Shown: one piece after another, positions 53,218-64,000 of the stretch
How positions within the stretch are numbered: position 1 is the first letter of the stretch
Layout of the letters: each line of letters begins with the position of its first letter
Source of the DNA: Wuchereria bancrofti
Taxonomy: Eukaryota; Nematoda; Chromadorea; Rhabditida; Onchocercidae
Length of the DNA stretch: 64,000 bases
Direction: 5' to 3'
Assembly: GCA_005281725.1 (NCBI GenBank)
Contig: SSBO01000012.1
Location: 1,842,194-1,906,193 of the forward strand
Made by a program: the position numbers and the translations under genes
The notes under the pieces: model-generated
Seen by the model: the letters and a program-made list of their open reading frames with translations, nothing else
The model's database searches: none
Told to the model about the DNA's origin: nothing

Positions 53218-55085
53218 CAGCAGAACTTGGATTATTTCAACTCAATGCATTCCTGGTAATAGTATATCACTGTTTATGTTACTTTTCCTCCATGCTATTT
53301 TACTATGTACGAATTGAAAAGTGTGATAATTCTGCTGTTTATTCATTATGGTTGAAATAGTCTCTGTAATTTACCCATCATATTCCATTCATTTAGGTCA
53401 AGGTCAACTTCCCATCTGTTTCCCGACTTCTTTAAAATACATTCTGAATTATCTCAACTTATTGCTGGAAGTATGCAGTATAGTATGTTTTGAAGAGGAG
53501 TGCCATGCATTTCTAATCGTTAGCACACCTTTAAATGTCTGATGAAACATTAACCATTAGTTCTTACCTTACCTCCCTTTATAATTACTTCCATTTACCT
53601 ACATTAGCAAACAATCTACTCTATTTTTCTCATGACATTAAAAGTAGAAACGTCTAGTATAACTCTCACCTACACGCTTTTCAGTACCGTTTATTTTATT
53701 GAAGCGAAGCATATATGATTCCTACAAGCTTTCGAATAGACCTAAAATAAACTTCGCTAAGCGAAGACATTACAACGCATTTCTTCTTAACATGTAATTT
53801 TAAAAATTATTTGCAGATCTTTGTTTTGCTGAATTAACTAATTCGATAGTGCAGGAGACTCAAGATGGTTCAAGGGAGCATTACTCAGAAGTTTGTAAAA
53901 TTAGCAGTTTGGTCGCCCTTCCAGTCACAACTCATGCAACATTTTCGTAGGCCGCCTTATCACAATAAGTGGTAATTTGGCACAAATGCCGTTTTATTTA
54001 CGATAAGACGGCATTTGTGCCGAATATGAATTTTATAATTTGTAAACAAGATTAACCACCTCGTAAAAACTTCCATCTCTCTAACTAATATATTACAAAT
54101 TATCGGAAATCTGATTATTGCAATGTGTCACAACACTTGTCTTGTGATTATGGAACTTTGAACAATAATTTGATGAAAAACTATAAAAAGTTTGGTTTCC
54201 TCTCATCTGTTTGATGAGCTAGAAGGAGATGATAAACGCAACCGATGACAGCCTGAAAATAAGCAATAAGAAAAAGTTTTCAAGTGTTTCTAACAAATTT
54301 TATGAACGCCTATGAACAATGCTTTCACTAAACATAAGAATGAAAACATATAACTTTACCATTTTCCACTTACCATTTGGACACAAAAATAACAATCAGA
54401 AAACTTAAATGAATGAAAGGAACTATCACTTGTGAAGAACGACTCGGCAAAGTCAAACCCTACACAGAAATATAACTGATGGCAGTTTCTGAATAAAATA
54501 TGTAGCATGAGGAAATTAATTTTACAAGAAAATAAAATACAACAATTTACAGGTGAAAGAAAAACACATAAATTACACAACCTAGAAATAAAAAAATTGA
54601 GAGTAAAGAAGAGTAAAACAAGATGAGAGCAAATTCAAATTAAACTAAACTATCTCGCACAACCAAACAAAACTAACAGATGGATTAATAGGACCTAAAA
54701 CAACAAAGAGAATCAACCGATTGCAGCTACTAATCAGAACCGACCGGTTGCAGCTACTAATCGAAGTAAATACAAAACGAAAAAATTCTCAAATGTATGC
54801 TGAACAAATAGTTAAAAATCGATTTCAGCATATCTTTTGAAGTTAGACAAGTATCGAAGAATAATTTAAGTGTAGCAGAAACATCATAAATATGACATAT
54901 TTAACAATGAATACGACGAAGAAAAACAATGTGCAGGAGAAGCTGGGAATAATAAAAAGCTAGAAAAATAGTATAAAGATGTGTTCCAACACGGTATGTT
55001 CAGTGAAAGTCCTAATAACGGCTGATGAAGCGAAATTTCGATGAAAATATTCATAACTGCAAGCCTTCCGAGGGATGGAATCAGC
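53218..55085. other. intergenic between convergent ENPP and SUV4-20 genes
   Basis: Contains a strong hairpin at 53976-54024 and a short tandem duplication at about 54716-54765 sharing GTTGCAGCTACTAATC or its near variant. No gene supported. Short open frames here have no recognisable domains. Confidence 0.6.
53976..54024. repeat. 22-bp-arm perfect-loop inverted repeat (hairpin)
   Basis: The left arm at 53976-53997 (TTTGGCACAAATGCCGTTTT then AT) pairs with the right arm at 54003-54024 (ATAAGACGGCATTTGTGCCG then AA). There is a 5-nt loop and only about two G/T or mismatch positions. It is too short for a typical miRNA precursor but could be a foldback element relic, a structured 3' UTR element or a terminator-like fold. 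Confidence 0.8.
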
Positions 55086-55282
55086 TTATCCAGAAGTAGG
55101 TGTCAGTAAACTGTGAAACGCAATTTTATAATAAGGATGGACTTTGGTTCTGCGTCTCCTATGCATGTCATTTAAACTTGCTTTAGAAACATCATTATAC
55201 TGAACTTGATCTGCAGGTTTTTCCGCTTTGCTGTAACTCATGTCATTATCCAAACTTGTTTCAGAAACGCCATCATAACCAC

Positions 55283-55342
<60 letters not shown>

Positions 55343-58060
55343 AGCAACCATTTCCATCAAAAACAGTTGAAAGAACATCATGACTTTCCGACAGACATGA
55401 TTTGGAACAGTTAATGACCTCTTCCAAACTATCGGATTCAGAAGATGAGCGACTCCCAATAACTTCTGCAACACCGCGATCCAAAGCAAAATTGCGGCTA
55501 TTGTAGTAATTAGAAGCTGTTCGAATTTCCATATCGTCATCAGAGCACTGCTCATTTCTGATATCCTCAATATCACCAATGCGATTAATGGAATCTTGTG
55601 ATAAAGGCATCAAATGAGATCCATCAATAAAGCTCATAGTGGTCGCAACAGCGGCAAGAATTTGCAAACCATTTTGCGATGGGCGCGGTTTTTCACAGCT
55701 CAGCTGGTTAGACGTTCGATTATTCAACTTGCTAGAACGATTACGCTGTGTGGACCCATTATTCTTTGCTGATTTTCTTTGTCTTACAGTTTGGCATCCG
55801 CGAGATTTTCCAGTTGGGACTAAATTGCTCGAGGTATTCAAATTGCTTTCCTGTGAATGCTTTGTAGCCTCAGAACTATCTGCCTTCGTACTGTTCATAA
55901 CCACATACGGTGTAGTGTTCATCCAAGCTTGCACATTGGACACAGTCGAATATGACGATGAAGACAAAGATGTAGATGATGACGTTCTTATGGAACGTCT
56001 AACCCTTTGCTGATTTCTAGGAACATCGTGGCCATTATTTACTTTTCTAGTCCTTTTTTTCGAACAATTTATAGAACTTCCCGCTTCAATTCCTAAAAGA
56101 AAAAATTTGAAATTATTTCCCAAACAAATTTGTAAATCATTTGCTTTCAAACTTTCATGAAAGAAATTACTTCTAGTATTAGCAATAAATGAAAAACAAA
56201 GAACCACATACTTCCAGTTGAGAAACGATGAGGTACATGCCGTAAAGCAGCAACGGTATGTCGGCGAAGCGTCATCGTCGTGTTCAGTTGATTTGATTGT
56301 GACATAAAACGACAAAGCCTCGAATCGGTTATACGAAATTTATAACTGTTGCCGGACTCTTTTGATTCAGCACTATTTTTTTCCAACGAAGCGGCAGCTG
56401 TTACCACCAAACTTGTGAAAAAACCTTTGCAAGCTCTGCAAATGAAGTTAATTACCCACAAGTCTAAAACTCCCCGAAAAAATCACAAACCTTGATTAAG
56501 CGATTGTTCTCCGGATATAAATAGGTCTACACAGTAAGAAACGAAGATGACAAAAATCGTATCAGGATTGCATACGGTATACAAACACTCACGGGCCACC
56601 ATGTATAGACGGAGTGAGACCTAAAATGGTGGGAGAAAGAAAAACATAGAACTGTACCAAGGCGTAAACGCAAATCGCGGAAAAATGGTAAACATACCGT
56701 TCACAAGTCAAACATTCACAACGACAATTGTTATCGCCAAAAAAATTGTCACCATAATATGCTGTAATTTCGTCCCCTATAGCAATGTCACGTAACACCT
56801 GAAATTCAATACAGTCCATAATTTTTGTTACTTGTAATATTATAGTTAAAATGGGCTACTTCTGACATAATTCCATCGATTAAATAACTGAATGATACCT
56901 GTACAACAGCGGCATAGCTATTTGGGACAAATTTACAGTTGGGATAACAGTCGTGATTAATATAAGCAGCAGGACCAAGCCACAGCTGAGCTCGTTGCTT
57001 TCTGGAATTATTATGCAGGATGAAGTTATGAGCCCAACGTGATTGGCAATGTGATGTATTCCATACCTTGTACTATACATGACAGAAAAATCATTGATGT
57101 CTTTTCTCAGCAGTTGAGATTCTTCGTCGTGACTGAGATCACCAATAACACCTACTAAACTGCCAATCACATCACCTTTTTGCCTGAAATGCCAAAAGTT
57201 AATAATTAGCTTTATGGTGAAAACATGAAGGAATTTAAAAAATCTCAAGAAAAAAACTAAATGTACCATGATTTGGTAGCAACTAGCATTCCACCAAGGC
57301 GATTTTCCGTTTTGTAACGATAGCACGCTTGGACTGTAAAGCCTGAATCGTTGGAAAACATTCGCATAAACCGCAAAAGCTGAAATGACATAAAATGGAA
57401 TGAGGGATAGTACCTTGTATAATGGTAGGTGAAATGTAGCAATCAAAACTTACATGATCTCGGAAAGCAAGCTGCTGCTTTAGCGTCCGTCGTTTTAGAA
57501 ATCTCGTTATTGCACCCACATGAAAAATTTCCTGAATCGCTGCGCACAAATCCTGATCCTCCTTATATTTCCTCAATATGCACTTCAGCTTAATTTGTTC
57601 CTCGTGTTGCGGCGGACGATAACTATAAATAATACCAGTAAGTAAAGATGTACGATAACTAGCCAACTAAATGATTAATTCATAATGTATTCTGATTAGC
57701 TAATTGGTAAAATAAGAGAGTTTGAAGAGAGTATGCATCGATGTGCTTTTTTTTACTAGGTTTATATTTCCTCACAATTAGCACAAAATTAGTATCACAG
57801 TGGTTGGTAATAATAACCTAAAATGTTGATCAAGCAACTTTGATAATCCAATTTAGCATTCTAGTGATTATCGGATGCTGATAACATCCACCGATTAATT
57901 ACACTTACTGAAGACTCATTTTATGCGTGCGAAAACCGAGAATCGGATCGACGATAATGCTTGTTGCCATATCATCATTATCACAAAGTTCTCGTATTGT
58001 CATACTATGCTGCCCCGATGACCGATCCGGCAACCGGAATAATTCCGGACTCAAACTCAT
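55086..58060 (-). CDS. SUV4-20-type histone H4K20 methyltransferase (8 exons, 661 aa)
   Basis: Homolog of KMT5B/KMT5C and of C. elegans SET-4, which methylate histone H4 lysine 20 in the nucleus. Exons in transcript order: 58060-57909, 57622-57454, 57379-57267, 57183-57067, 57001-56899, 56798-56698, 56435-56212, 56092-55086. They join in frame to 661 residues. Family blocks appear in order: [64 protein letters not shown] (catalytic-site NHDC at 199-202), [12 protein letters not shown] and the zinc-binding CRCECLTC (243-250). The SET region covers about residues 108-251. The remaining ~400 residues are Ser/Asn/Asp-rich with a run of 19 aspartates encoded by an (ATC)n repeat. The start ATG follows a CTTTGTAG acceptor by 5 nt, and an upstream GTG-started extension is unlikely. 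No damage seen. Confidence 0.94.
55284..55340. repeat. (ATC)19 trinucleotide repeat coding for poly-Asp
   Basis: Nineteen uninterrupted ATC units on the plus strand, read as GAT (Asp) in the last exon of the SUV4-20-type gene. Pure units suggest recent slippage and probable length polymorphism. Confidence 0.95.
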
Positions 58061-58065
58061 GACGT

Positions 58066-58072
58066 CTACAAA
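58066..58072 (-). promoter_or_regulatory. probable spliced-leader acceptor of the SUV4-20 gene
   Basis: CTTTGTAG on the minus strand ends 5 nt upstream of the start codon at 58060, consistent with trans-splicing. Confidence 0.5.
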
Positions 58073-59613
58073 GCACCCAATCACAACAGACTCACACACC
58101 AGTCAGCGGAAAAGTGGAAGAGATACTAAATCGAAGCTTTGCTAAAGACTGAGCACTAAGCAGCTCCCTCAAACCGGCGTTGAAAGATGTTTCGCCATCT
58201 TAGCAGCTGTATATCATTGTTGAGTAATCACATTCATTAATTGGATTAATTTTTATTTTTTATTTTTTTATTCATTGATTAGGTCATTAATTGGATTAAT
58301 GATTATCGTTTAACGAAAAGCTCACATATCAAATTTTTGAACAAAATCCAGAAAAGTAATGAAAGATTGAATAAATGAATGCACAGAATGCATTTTATTG
58401 CTATATCTAGAAAGGATACTGTCTTGTAATGTAACAATGCTATATGAAATTGTTATTAATTATGTTTTTTAATTACATTTGTTATTAATTACTGTTATTA
58501 ACTGCTATGGCAAATGTTAGCCTGCAATAAAAAAAAAACTATCAATAAAATTATTACTTGAAAAAGATAAAATGCACAAATATTTAATGACATATATCTC
58601 ATCCTAATAATGCGCCGACGTGACATTTCTCTCATTCCTTCAACGAACACTAATAAAGATATCAGTCATATGGACACTTAGTCTTTAAAAAAGCCTTTAG
58701 ATAAATTTTTTTAAGATAAGAACTGTAAATAATTTGTGATAAATATGATAAACATCATTTTAGCAATCATCGAAATTATCACAGTGGAACATGATACCGT
58801 AATAGAAATAAGATAATTCAATCGTTTATTGGTTATTCTGAATGTTCATCTATGCTTGCCGATGGATTTATTCAACGATCAATTTTCACTATATCGTATC
58901 ACTTGAAACATATTCATTAACTTATTATATACCTGTTGTTGTATCTGTTCCATTTACCTATTATTCTGTTATTTGTCAACTTATTGATTGAAAAAAAAAG
59001 CAATAAACTTCCATTTTGCATATCATTTTCATGATTAAATCAATAAATATTTATATACTGCAAGGAGTGTAATCATTAAGATTCCTTGGCATGACACTTC
59101 CCTTCTAATTTCTTTCAATCAATTCAACTAATTAAGTGCTGGTTATCTTAAGCTCTCGATAAGATGAATTCACTCTTTAACATGCCTGTTTGAATGCTAC
59201 TTACTACTTTGCATATTACCGATGCAATAACATTAACAACTCCCCTCTTTCAATAGATATATTTGTCATTCTTCAATTAACTATGTTTTAATTATTAACA
59301 TTTGTTATTCCATATCATATAAGCAAAAGATTTGGTTAAATATACTGAGTTTCCATAAATAATCTGTAGACATTTAGAATTTCAGACATATGTTCTAGAT
59401 TGAGTAGAATTTAATTTGACCAATGATCATTTTAAATGTAATTTTAACTAAGCTATAGATCAAAGATTATCATCACATGCAACATTTGAAATTATTTTCA
59501 ATTATGAGATGAAAACCTATGAAATTATTTTCAATTATGAGATGAAATTTAGCCATTGTTTGCTGTTTAATTTGATTTGTCTCGGCGACTTCTCCCTGCT
59601 GTTTGCAGCGTTC
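58073..59613. other. intergenic, AT-rich
   Basis: No gene supported. A tandem duplication of about 29 bp (TGAAATTATTTTCAATTATG onward) lies at 59487-59548. Confidence 0.55.
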
Positions 59614-59718
59614 CTAATCGCAACGTTCGTAGAAGAAACCATTTGGACCGGTTACTGCACCACATCTTAGAATGTTTTGCTGGTAATTGCTACCGCAATT
59701 GTCGCAGATTTTGCAAAC
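59614..59718 (-). other. possible cysteine-rich terminal exon (34 aa)
   Basis: On the minus strand a CATCAG acceptor is followed by 34 codons with five cysteines (VCKICDNCG..., CGAVTGPNGFFYERC) and a TAG stop at 59614. Base composition is distinctly less AT-rich than the surroundings. The spacing and Gly/Asn content resemble a small secreted disulfide-rich domain, but I cannot name it and no upstream exon can be joined. The frame stays open beyond the TAG, so this could also be a decayed gene with a new stop. Confidence 0.4.
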
Positions 59719-60652
59719 CTGATGACTAGTATTTACAACATCTATGAAAAGATCATTCGACCATTCCAATCATCACTAACAGTCCATCACGTTTCACCGC
59801 AAATGCAGACTATAACCGTGAACTTTGTCCCTCTACATATCATTTTCTCCCCGACATATCATCATTATCTTATCGTTTAGTAATTTTGCACAGTTTACTA
59901 CTTTAAAAATGTCTAATTGAATCGAATTATATTTTATGCTAAATAGAATTTAATAATTGATAATCAGTTTCTAATCCTATACATTGTATATTTATTTCTA
60001 CATGCTACTCATGCATATATAATTGCAAATGTTCCTGTAAACTGCGTTACTTAACATAACTCACAAATCCATTTGTATTAATGTCATTTAATTCCACTCA
60101 CCTCATTTGATAACATATCAATTGTTGCTGTATATTCGTTCTCCGAAAAAAAAAATGCTTATAATGATAATTATCAAACTATAACATTCAATTCATCATT
60201 AAAATTTATGATTTAGACTATAATACACTAATCATTAATAATACAGGACAATATTTCACCCATATTTGTAGGACAAATCACTTAATTAATTAGTAATCCC
60301 GTTACATTTTGTCTAATTATTGCGATCTACATGCATGTAAATATTATCTCTTTTATGAATAATTTGATAATCTCATTAAAAAATTTTGCAAAGTGTAGTA
60401 ATTAGTGTAGATTGAGATGAAAATTATATTTTTGATTTTTTTTCATATGAAAATAATGCTAATTAAGGATTCATGCTAACTTCATTTCGATGACTCATTT
60501 TGTACTTATCTCTTTCATATGTCCGTCCATTTTGTTGTTTGTTAGCAAAACGGTTAATATTTTGTTTCAACTAATAAACTACTTGCATTTCATATCAATG
60601 TATGATGCAATTCATAACTGAACAACACATGACATTATTCGCTTCAATTTAG

Positions 60653-60751
60653 GTGTCATCTGATGAAAGTTTCGAAAGTTGTTTCCAATATGAGCAATCA
60701 CCTGAGTTGAAACCCACTGAAAATAAACACACTACAATGATATTTATTTGA
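60653..60751 (+). other. orphan terminal exon-like segment (32 aa)
   Basis: A TTCAATTTAG acceptor is followed by 32 open codons of acidic, protein-like composition (SSDESFESCFQYEQSPELK) and a TGA at 60749-60751. It could be the last exon of a plus-strand gene with distant upstream exons; none is identifiable in the preceding 2.5 kb. Confidence 0.35.
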
Positions 60752-63374
60752 AGTGTAGGAATGATTAGTAAAGAGTTCAAGATGAAGTGAAGCCGGGGAG
60801 GAAGAGAAAGAGGTTCAAGGGATTTTTTTATCCATGCTAGATTTCTTCCATTGCTGCTGTTTCAAAGCAACAACTTTGTATAGCTTTTTTTTTTTTTCTT
60901 TTTTGCATTAGAATTAAAAATAAGTTCGATTCCAATCTTTTCTGTATCATTTTTTGTAGATCTAACAAATCCTTCGGATTACTTTTAAAAAGCATATTGT
61001 TTAATTCGAATTGATAGCTTAAACGACAATTAGTTAATGGTAAAATGTACAACATGATTAAATTAAGCTTTTACACAGTTCAATGAACAATTCTGCTAAA
61101 AATTCTGAAATTTCTTTTCTAATCATTGTTATTTATCATTATGGTTGTTACAACTGCTTTTTATTATGCCATTTGTTGAAATTCTTTTGTGTAGTAGAAG
61201 AAACAAGTCTATTTTACTAATTATCGTCATTTCCATCATTTTTCTCCAACCATATCATCAAAACAATTTAGACACTTCGTTTGACTTCAATAATTTGTCA
61301 ACCGGCATTAAATGTGTTTGTATCAAAACCAGCCCACTCATTTCTTCTCCTCTAAAAATCTTTTCATTTTGTTTTATTTTAAGTGTCTTTCTTTTTATGA
61401 TTATTTTAATGATTATCGATCTGTTACAAATATTTTATTAAATTACTTAGATTTAAGGCTATTACGTATTTTTCTATGTTTTTTTAGAAATAATTTCAAA
61501 ATGAAAAAAGCTAAGGAAAGTAAATTTTACTTGTAAAATAGCTATTTGAAACATTCTTATTTAAAGACTGCTCAAAAATATATGCAAAAGTGTTATCAAT
61601 TATAATTCAAGATTATGTCGTTTATAATTATTAAAAATGTAAAAATTATTAGTAAAATTTCCCACAGTTCAACTTTCTTTTGAAATTATTTTAACTCATG
61701 CAATTTTTCTAGAAAATTAGAATTGATTTTATTTTCGATAAATAATTTTCTTCCGGATAATATGAGTGATATGAGAAAGAAAGAAAAGACGGAAAGTTTG
61801 ACTTTCTCAACAAATTCTCGACAAATTTCTGTTATTGAAATTAAACTTGTTTGCAATAACGTCAACAAATTCCTTTTTCCCACCTATAGAAAAGTAACAG
61901 CCTTAAACAGTGATTCACAGCATGGCGTAATAAGCACTTCCAACTTTTTCCGGTAAAAATTCCATTAATCAATTTCTCATGTAATGAAACTAAGGATGCT
62001 AAATACTTGAATCTATTGTTACAAGTTTATCATTCATAAACTTCTTGTTTCATTTCATTCTAATATAATTTAATATCCTTTCACTTTTACCTTTTAAATC
62101 TATTGCATGCATTTGCTAAAATTTTACATTACATTTCAATAAAGCATAAAATTCCCATACTCTTCATTATACTCAAATTACTTCATTATAATTTGCTATA
62201 TATCTATACATATTATTTTTGCTAACATTTTACTCCATTCATGAAAGCCTAAAAATATATAAAATTAATCAAATGTGCAAGAAAAGATGAAAAATTTGCA
62301 AATTTATATTTATCATCATGGGGAATTCAAATAGTGTTAATGTTATGCAAATTTAATATACATAAATTTTTTTTTTTTTTGCCTCTCTTCTTATCTCTAA
62401 AAAATCTGGAATAATTATTATGATTGTTCAAGTAATTACAATAAAATTTCTAATGATTTCAAACAAAGATTATGAAAAAATTGAGATAGAATTGTTAAGA
62501 TGAATAATTTTCATTTCATCTCTTTTACTCTTTACTTTGTGTCTAAGATAAAATTTTACAAGTGCCTAACAAAGTTATTTTTGTAACAAATAGAAAATCT
62601 GGTTATGTTTCATTAGTATAAGACTATATTTTTAAGTGCTTTAAAAGACTGTAGTGCAGGTTGAAAGTGTTGAAATGACAAGAAATATTTACTGAATTAC
62701 AACACTTCGCCAATGTTTACTATTTTAATGTCACTACAATCCATTAGCGTATTTCTACAACATTGTGTAACTTGAGATGAATGGTGCTTGTAAATATTAT
62801 AAATTTTAAAATTTCCAATCGAATTTACTTCTTCTTTTTGCTATCGTTTCATTTTTTTTTTCTGTTTTTTCTTTCTTTTTTTTTTGGTTGGATTTGTTAA
62901 TTTTTTCAACCAAATATAATTATAATTTCATCTATATCAATTTGATTTATTCATACACTGATATTTCATATAATTTTTGTTTTCATAGCAATGCTTAGTT
63001 GCTTTGCCAATGTACTATCACCTGGCACTATGTGTCATTTCAAAAAAATGGAAAAAAGATTTTGAGGAAAAAAAAAATGGAACATATGTGTATCATAATA
63101 TTAGACTGAAATGATAATATCATACATCTCACATTATAATAAATTATATGTTGTTCAGATAAGATTACATTTTCTTTTCATTAGGAATTTCTATTTGCTT
63201 TTATTAATTTTTCATCTAATTTTCTTCTTGAAATTTTAGAAAAATTTAAGAACAAATTTCTTAGATTCGACTTGACTCGATTATTTTTCATGATAAATAT
63301 ATAAAACGATTATGGATTCGAACTCGTGATGATTTTAAGATAATTTTATTTGCAATGATTATAATTTCAAGGTA
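60752..63374. other. intergenic upstream of the last gene
   Basis: AT-rich. An open frame starting at ATG 61762 runs about 44 codons to a plausible donor (FPTYRK followed by GTAACA), but nothing joins to it and no domain is recognised. Otherwise only T-runs and short frames. Confidence 0.45.
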
Positions 63375-63817
63375 ATGTATAATCAAGATGATAAGAGAAG
63401 AATTGATGAACGACTGGTCTTATCAGTACCATATGGTGATACTGTTGAGGACATATCACATATAAAACCAATGAAACTATCTCATTGTTATTCAGACGAA
63501 TGTTTGGAAGCTAATAAAAAAATTTCGGACGATTCTGATCAGCCTTTAAGTCAAAACTCACCGGTTAGCCCATTGCTTTCATATGCTTTTTTTTTTTTTT
63601 AATAATTATAAGATTTCATTTAAAATTAATTTATAATCTGCTAGTAGAAGAAGAATAAAGAGAATATGATTGAAATTAGTTGGATTATAATTTCGAGACA
63701 AATATTAGACTTTCAACATCAAAACATTCGTTTTACAGATTGTGCAATCGAATTATGATCGATCAAGTGGACGCCTTAGCATTGATGATTCTGATTTGAT
63801 TGATGACTCAACAAGTG
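63375..63817 (+). CDS. 5' end of an unrecognised gene, cut by the window edge
   Basis: Exon 1 (63375-63563) encodes 63 residues starting MYNQDDKRRIDERL and ends at a GTTAGC donor in phase 0. Exon 2 (63739-63817) follows a TTTTACAG acceptor, adds 26 residues (SGRLSIDDSDLIDDSTS) and ends at a GTATTT donor in phase 1. The gene therefore continues past 64000. The visible part is polar, rich in Ser/Asp, has no signal peptide or membrane segment, and reads like a cytoplasmic N-terminal tail. The ATG follows a TTTCAAG acceptor-like site by 3 nt. I do not recognise the family. Confidence 0.6.
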
Positions 63818-64000
63818 GTATTTTTTTTTTTTTTACTTTTAACAAGAACTCTGGTTTAAATTATTTTCAGTTAGAAATTTATAAATACTTGAAAAATTGC
63901 TCATTCATTTATTCATAAATGCTTCGAAATTTGTCACTTTTTCTTTGTTATTTCAATCCGTTTTATTGAACATTTGACCAAATCCGAATAGAAATTATGC

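Noticed and set aside
55238..55579. Minus-strand open frame with a long poly-Met run
   Set aside because: It is the shifted frame of the GAT repeat in the SUV4-20 last exon.
58061..58099. Upstream GTG extension of the SUV4-20 first exon
   Set aside because: The extension lacks an ATG, and a splice-leader-like acceptor falls between it and the ATG at 58060.
63305..63345. TGGATTCGAACTCGTGATG, resembling a tRNA T-arm
   Set aside because: No acceptor, D or anticodon stems can be folded around it on either strand.
1..64000. Bacterial endosymbiont insertions, CRISPR arrays, rRNA genes
   Set aside because: No bacterial-type long open frames, regularly spaced repeats or conserved rRNA segments were seen by eye on either strand.

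Overview
The window is AT-rich eukaryotic DNA that fits a nematode, most likely a spirurid or filarial-type (clade III) species. I see many small exons joined by GT..AG introns with short TTTCAG-like acceptors. Several genes have a TTTCAG/TTTGTAG/TTTGCAG acceptor only 5-13 nt before the start codon with no upstream coding exon, as expected for spliced-leader trans-splicing. The window also holds decayed BEL/Pao retroelement pieces and chemoreceptor-like and chromatin genes. The species assignment is inference; no rRNA or mitochondrial marker is present.

Layout. 1-9300 is a repeat-rich block. A 1.3-kb inverted repeat (1-1314 against 7785-9098) has arms that align without net indels. A third, 952-bp copy lies at 5157-6108 and ends at a single N. 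Shorter duplicated blocks and a degenerate ~10-bp minisatellite lie between. 9300-12870 is intergenic with one duplicated block and two weak minus-strand open frames. 12873-16619 (+) is a complete 13-exon CLPTM1-family gene. 18629-20241 (+) encodes a small secreted, highly charged protein of unknown function. 21740-about 26284 (-) is an NSD/MES-4-type histone methyltransferase (PHD fingers, PWWP, AWS, SET, post-SET). 27227-30211 (-) is a rhodopsin-like orphan receptor with an unusually long first extracellular loop. 30212-43900 is a 13.7-kb stretch without convincing genes. 43900-45965 holds remnants of a BEL/Pao retroelement. 49811-53217 (+) is a nine-exon ENPP-family protein in which the nucleophile and four of six metal ligands are replaced. 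55086-58060 (-) is a SUV4-20 (KMT5B/C-like) H4K20 methyltransferase with a long low-complexity tail. 58061-63374 is mostly intergenic with two orphan exon-like segments. 63375 to the window end is the start of an unrecognised gene.

The genes do not form an operon; strands alternate and spacing is large. The most notable observations are the intact but apparently catalytically dead ENPP gene, the receptor lacking the conserved TM3 cysteine, the large inverted repeat, and the presence of H3K36-type and H4K20-type methyltransferases within one 36-kb interval. Exon boundaries were placed by hand from splice signals and reading-frame continuity; for all complete genes the exon lengths sum to a multiple of three.
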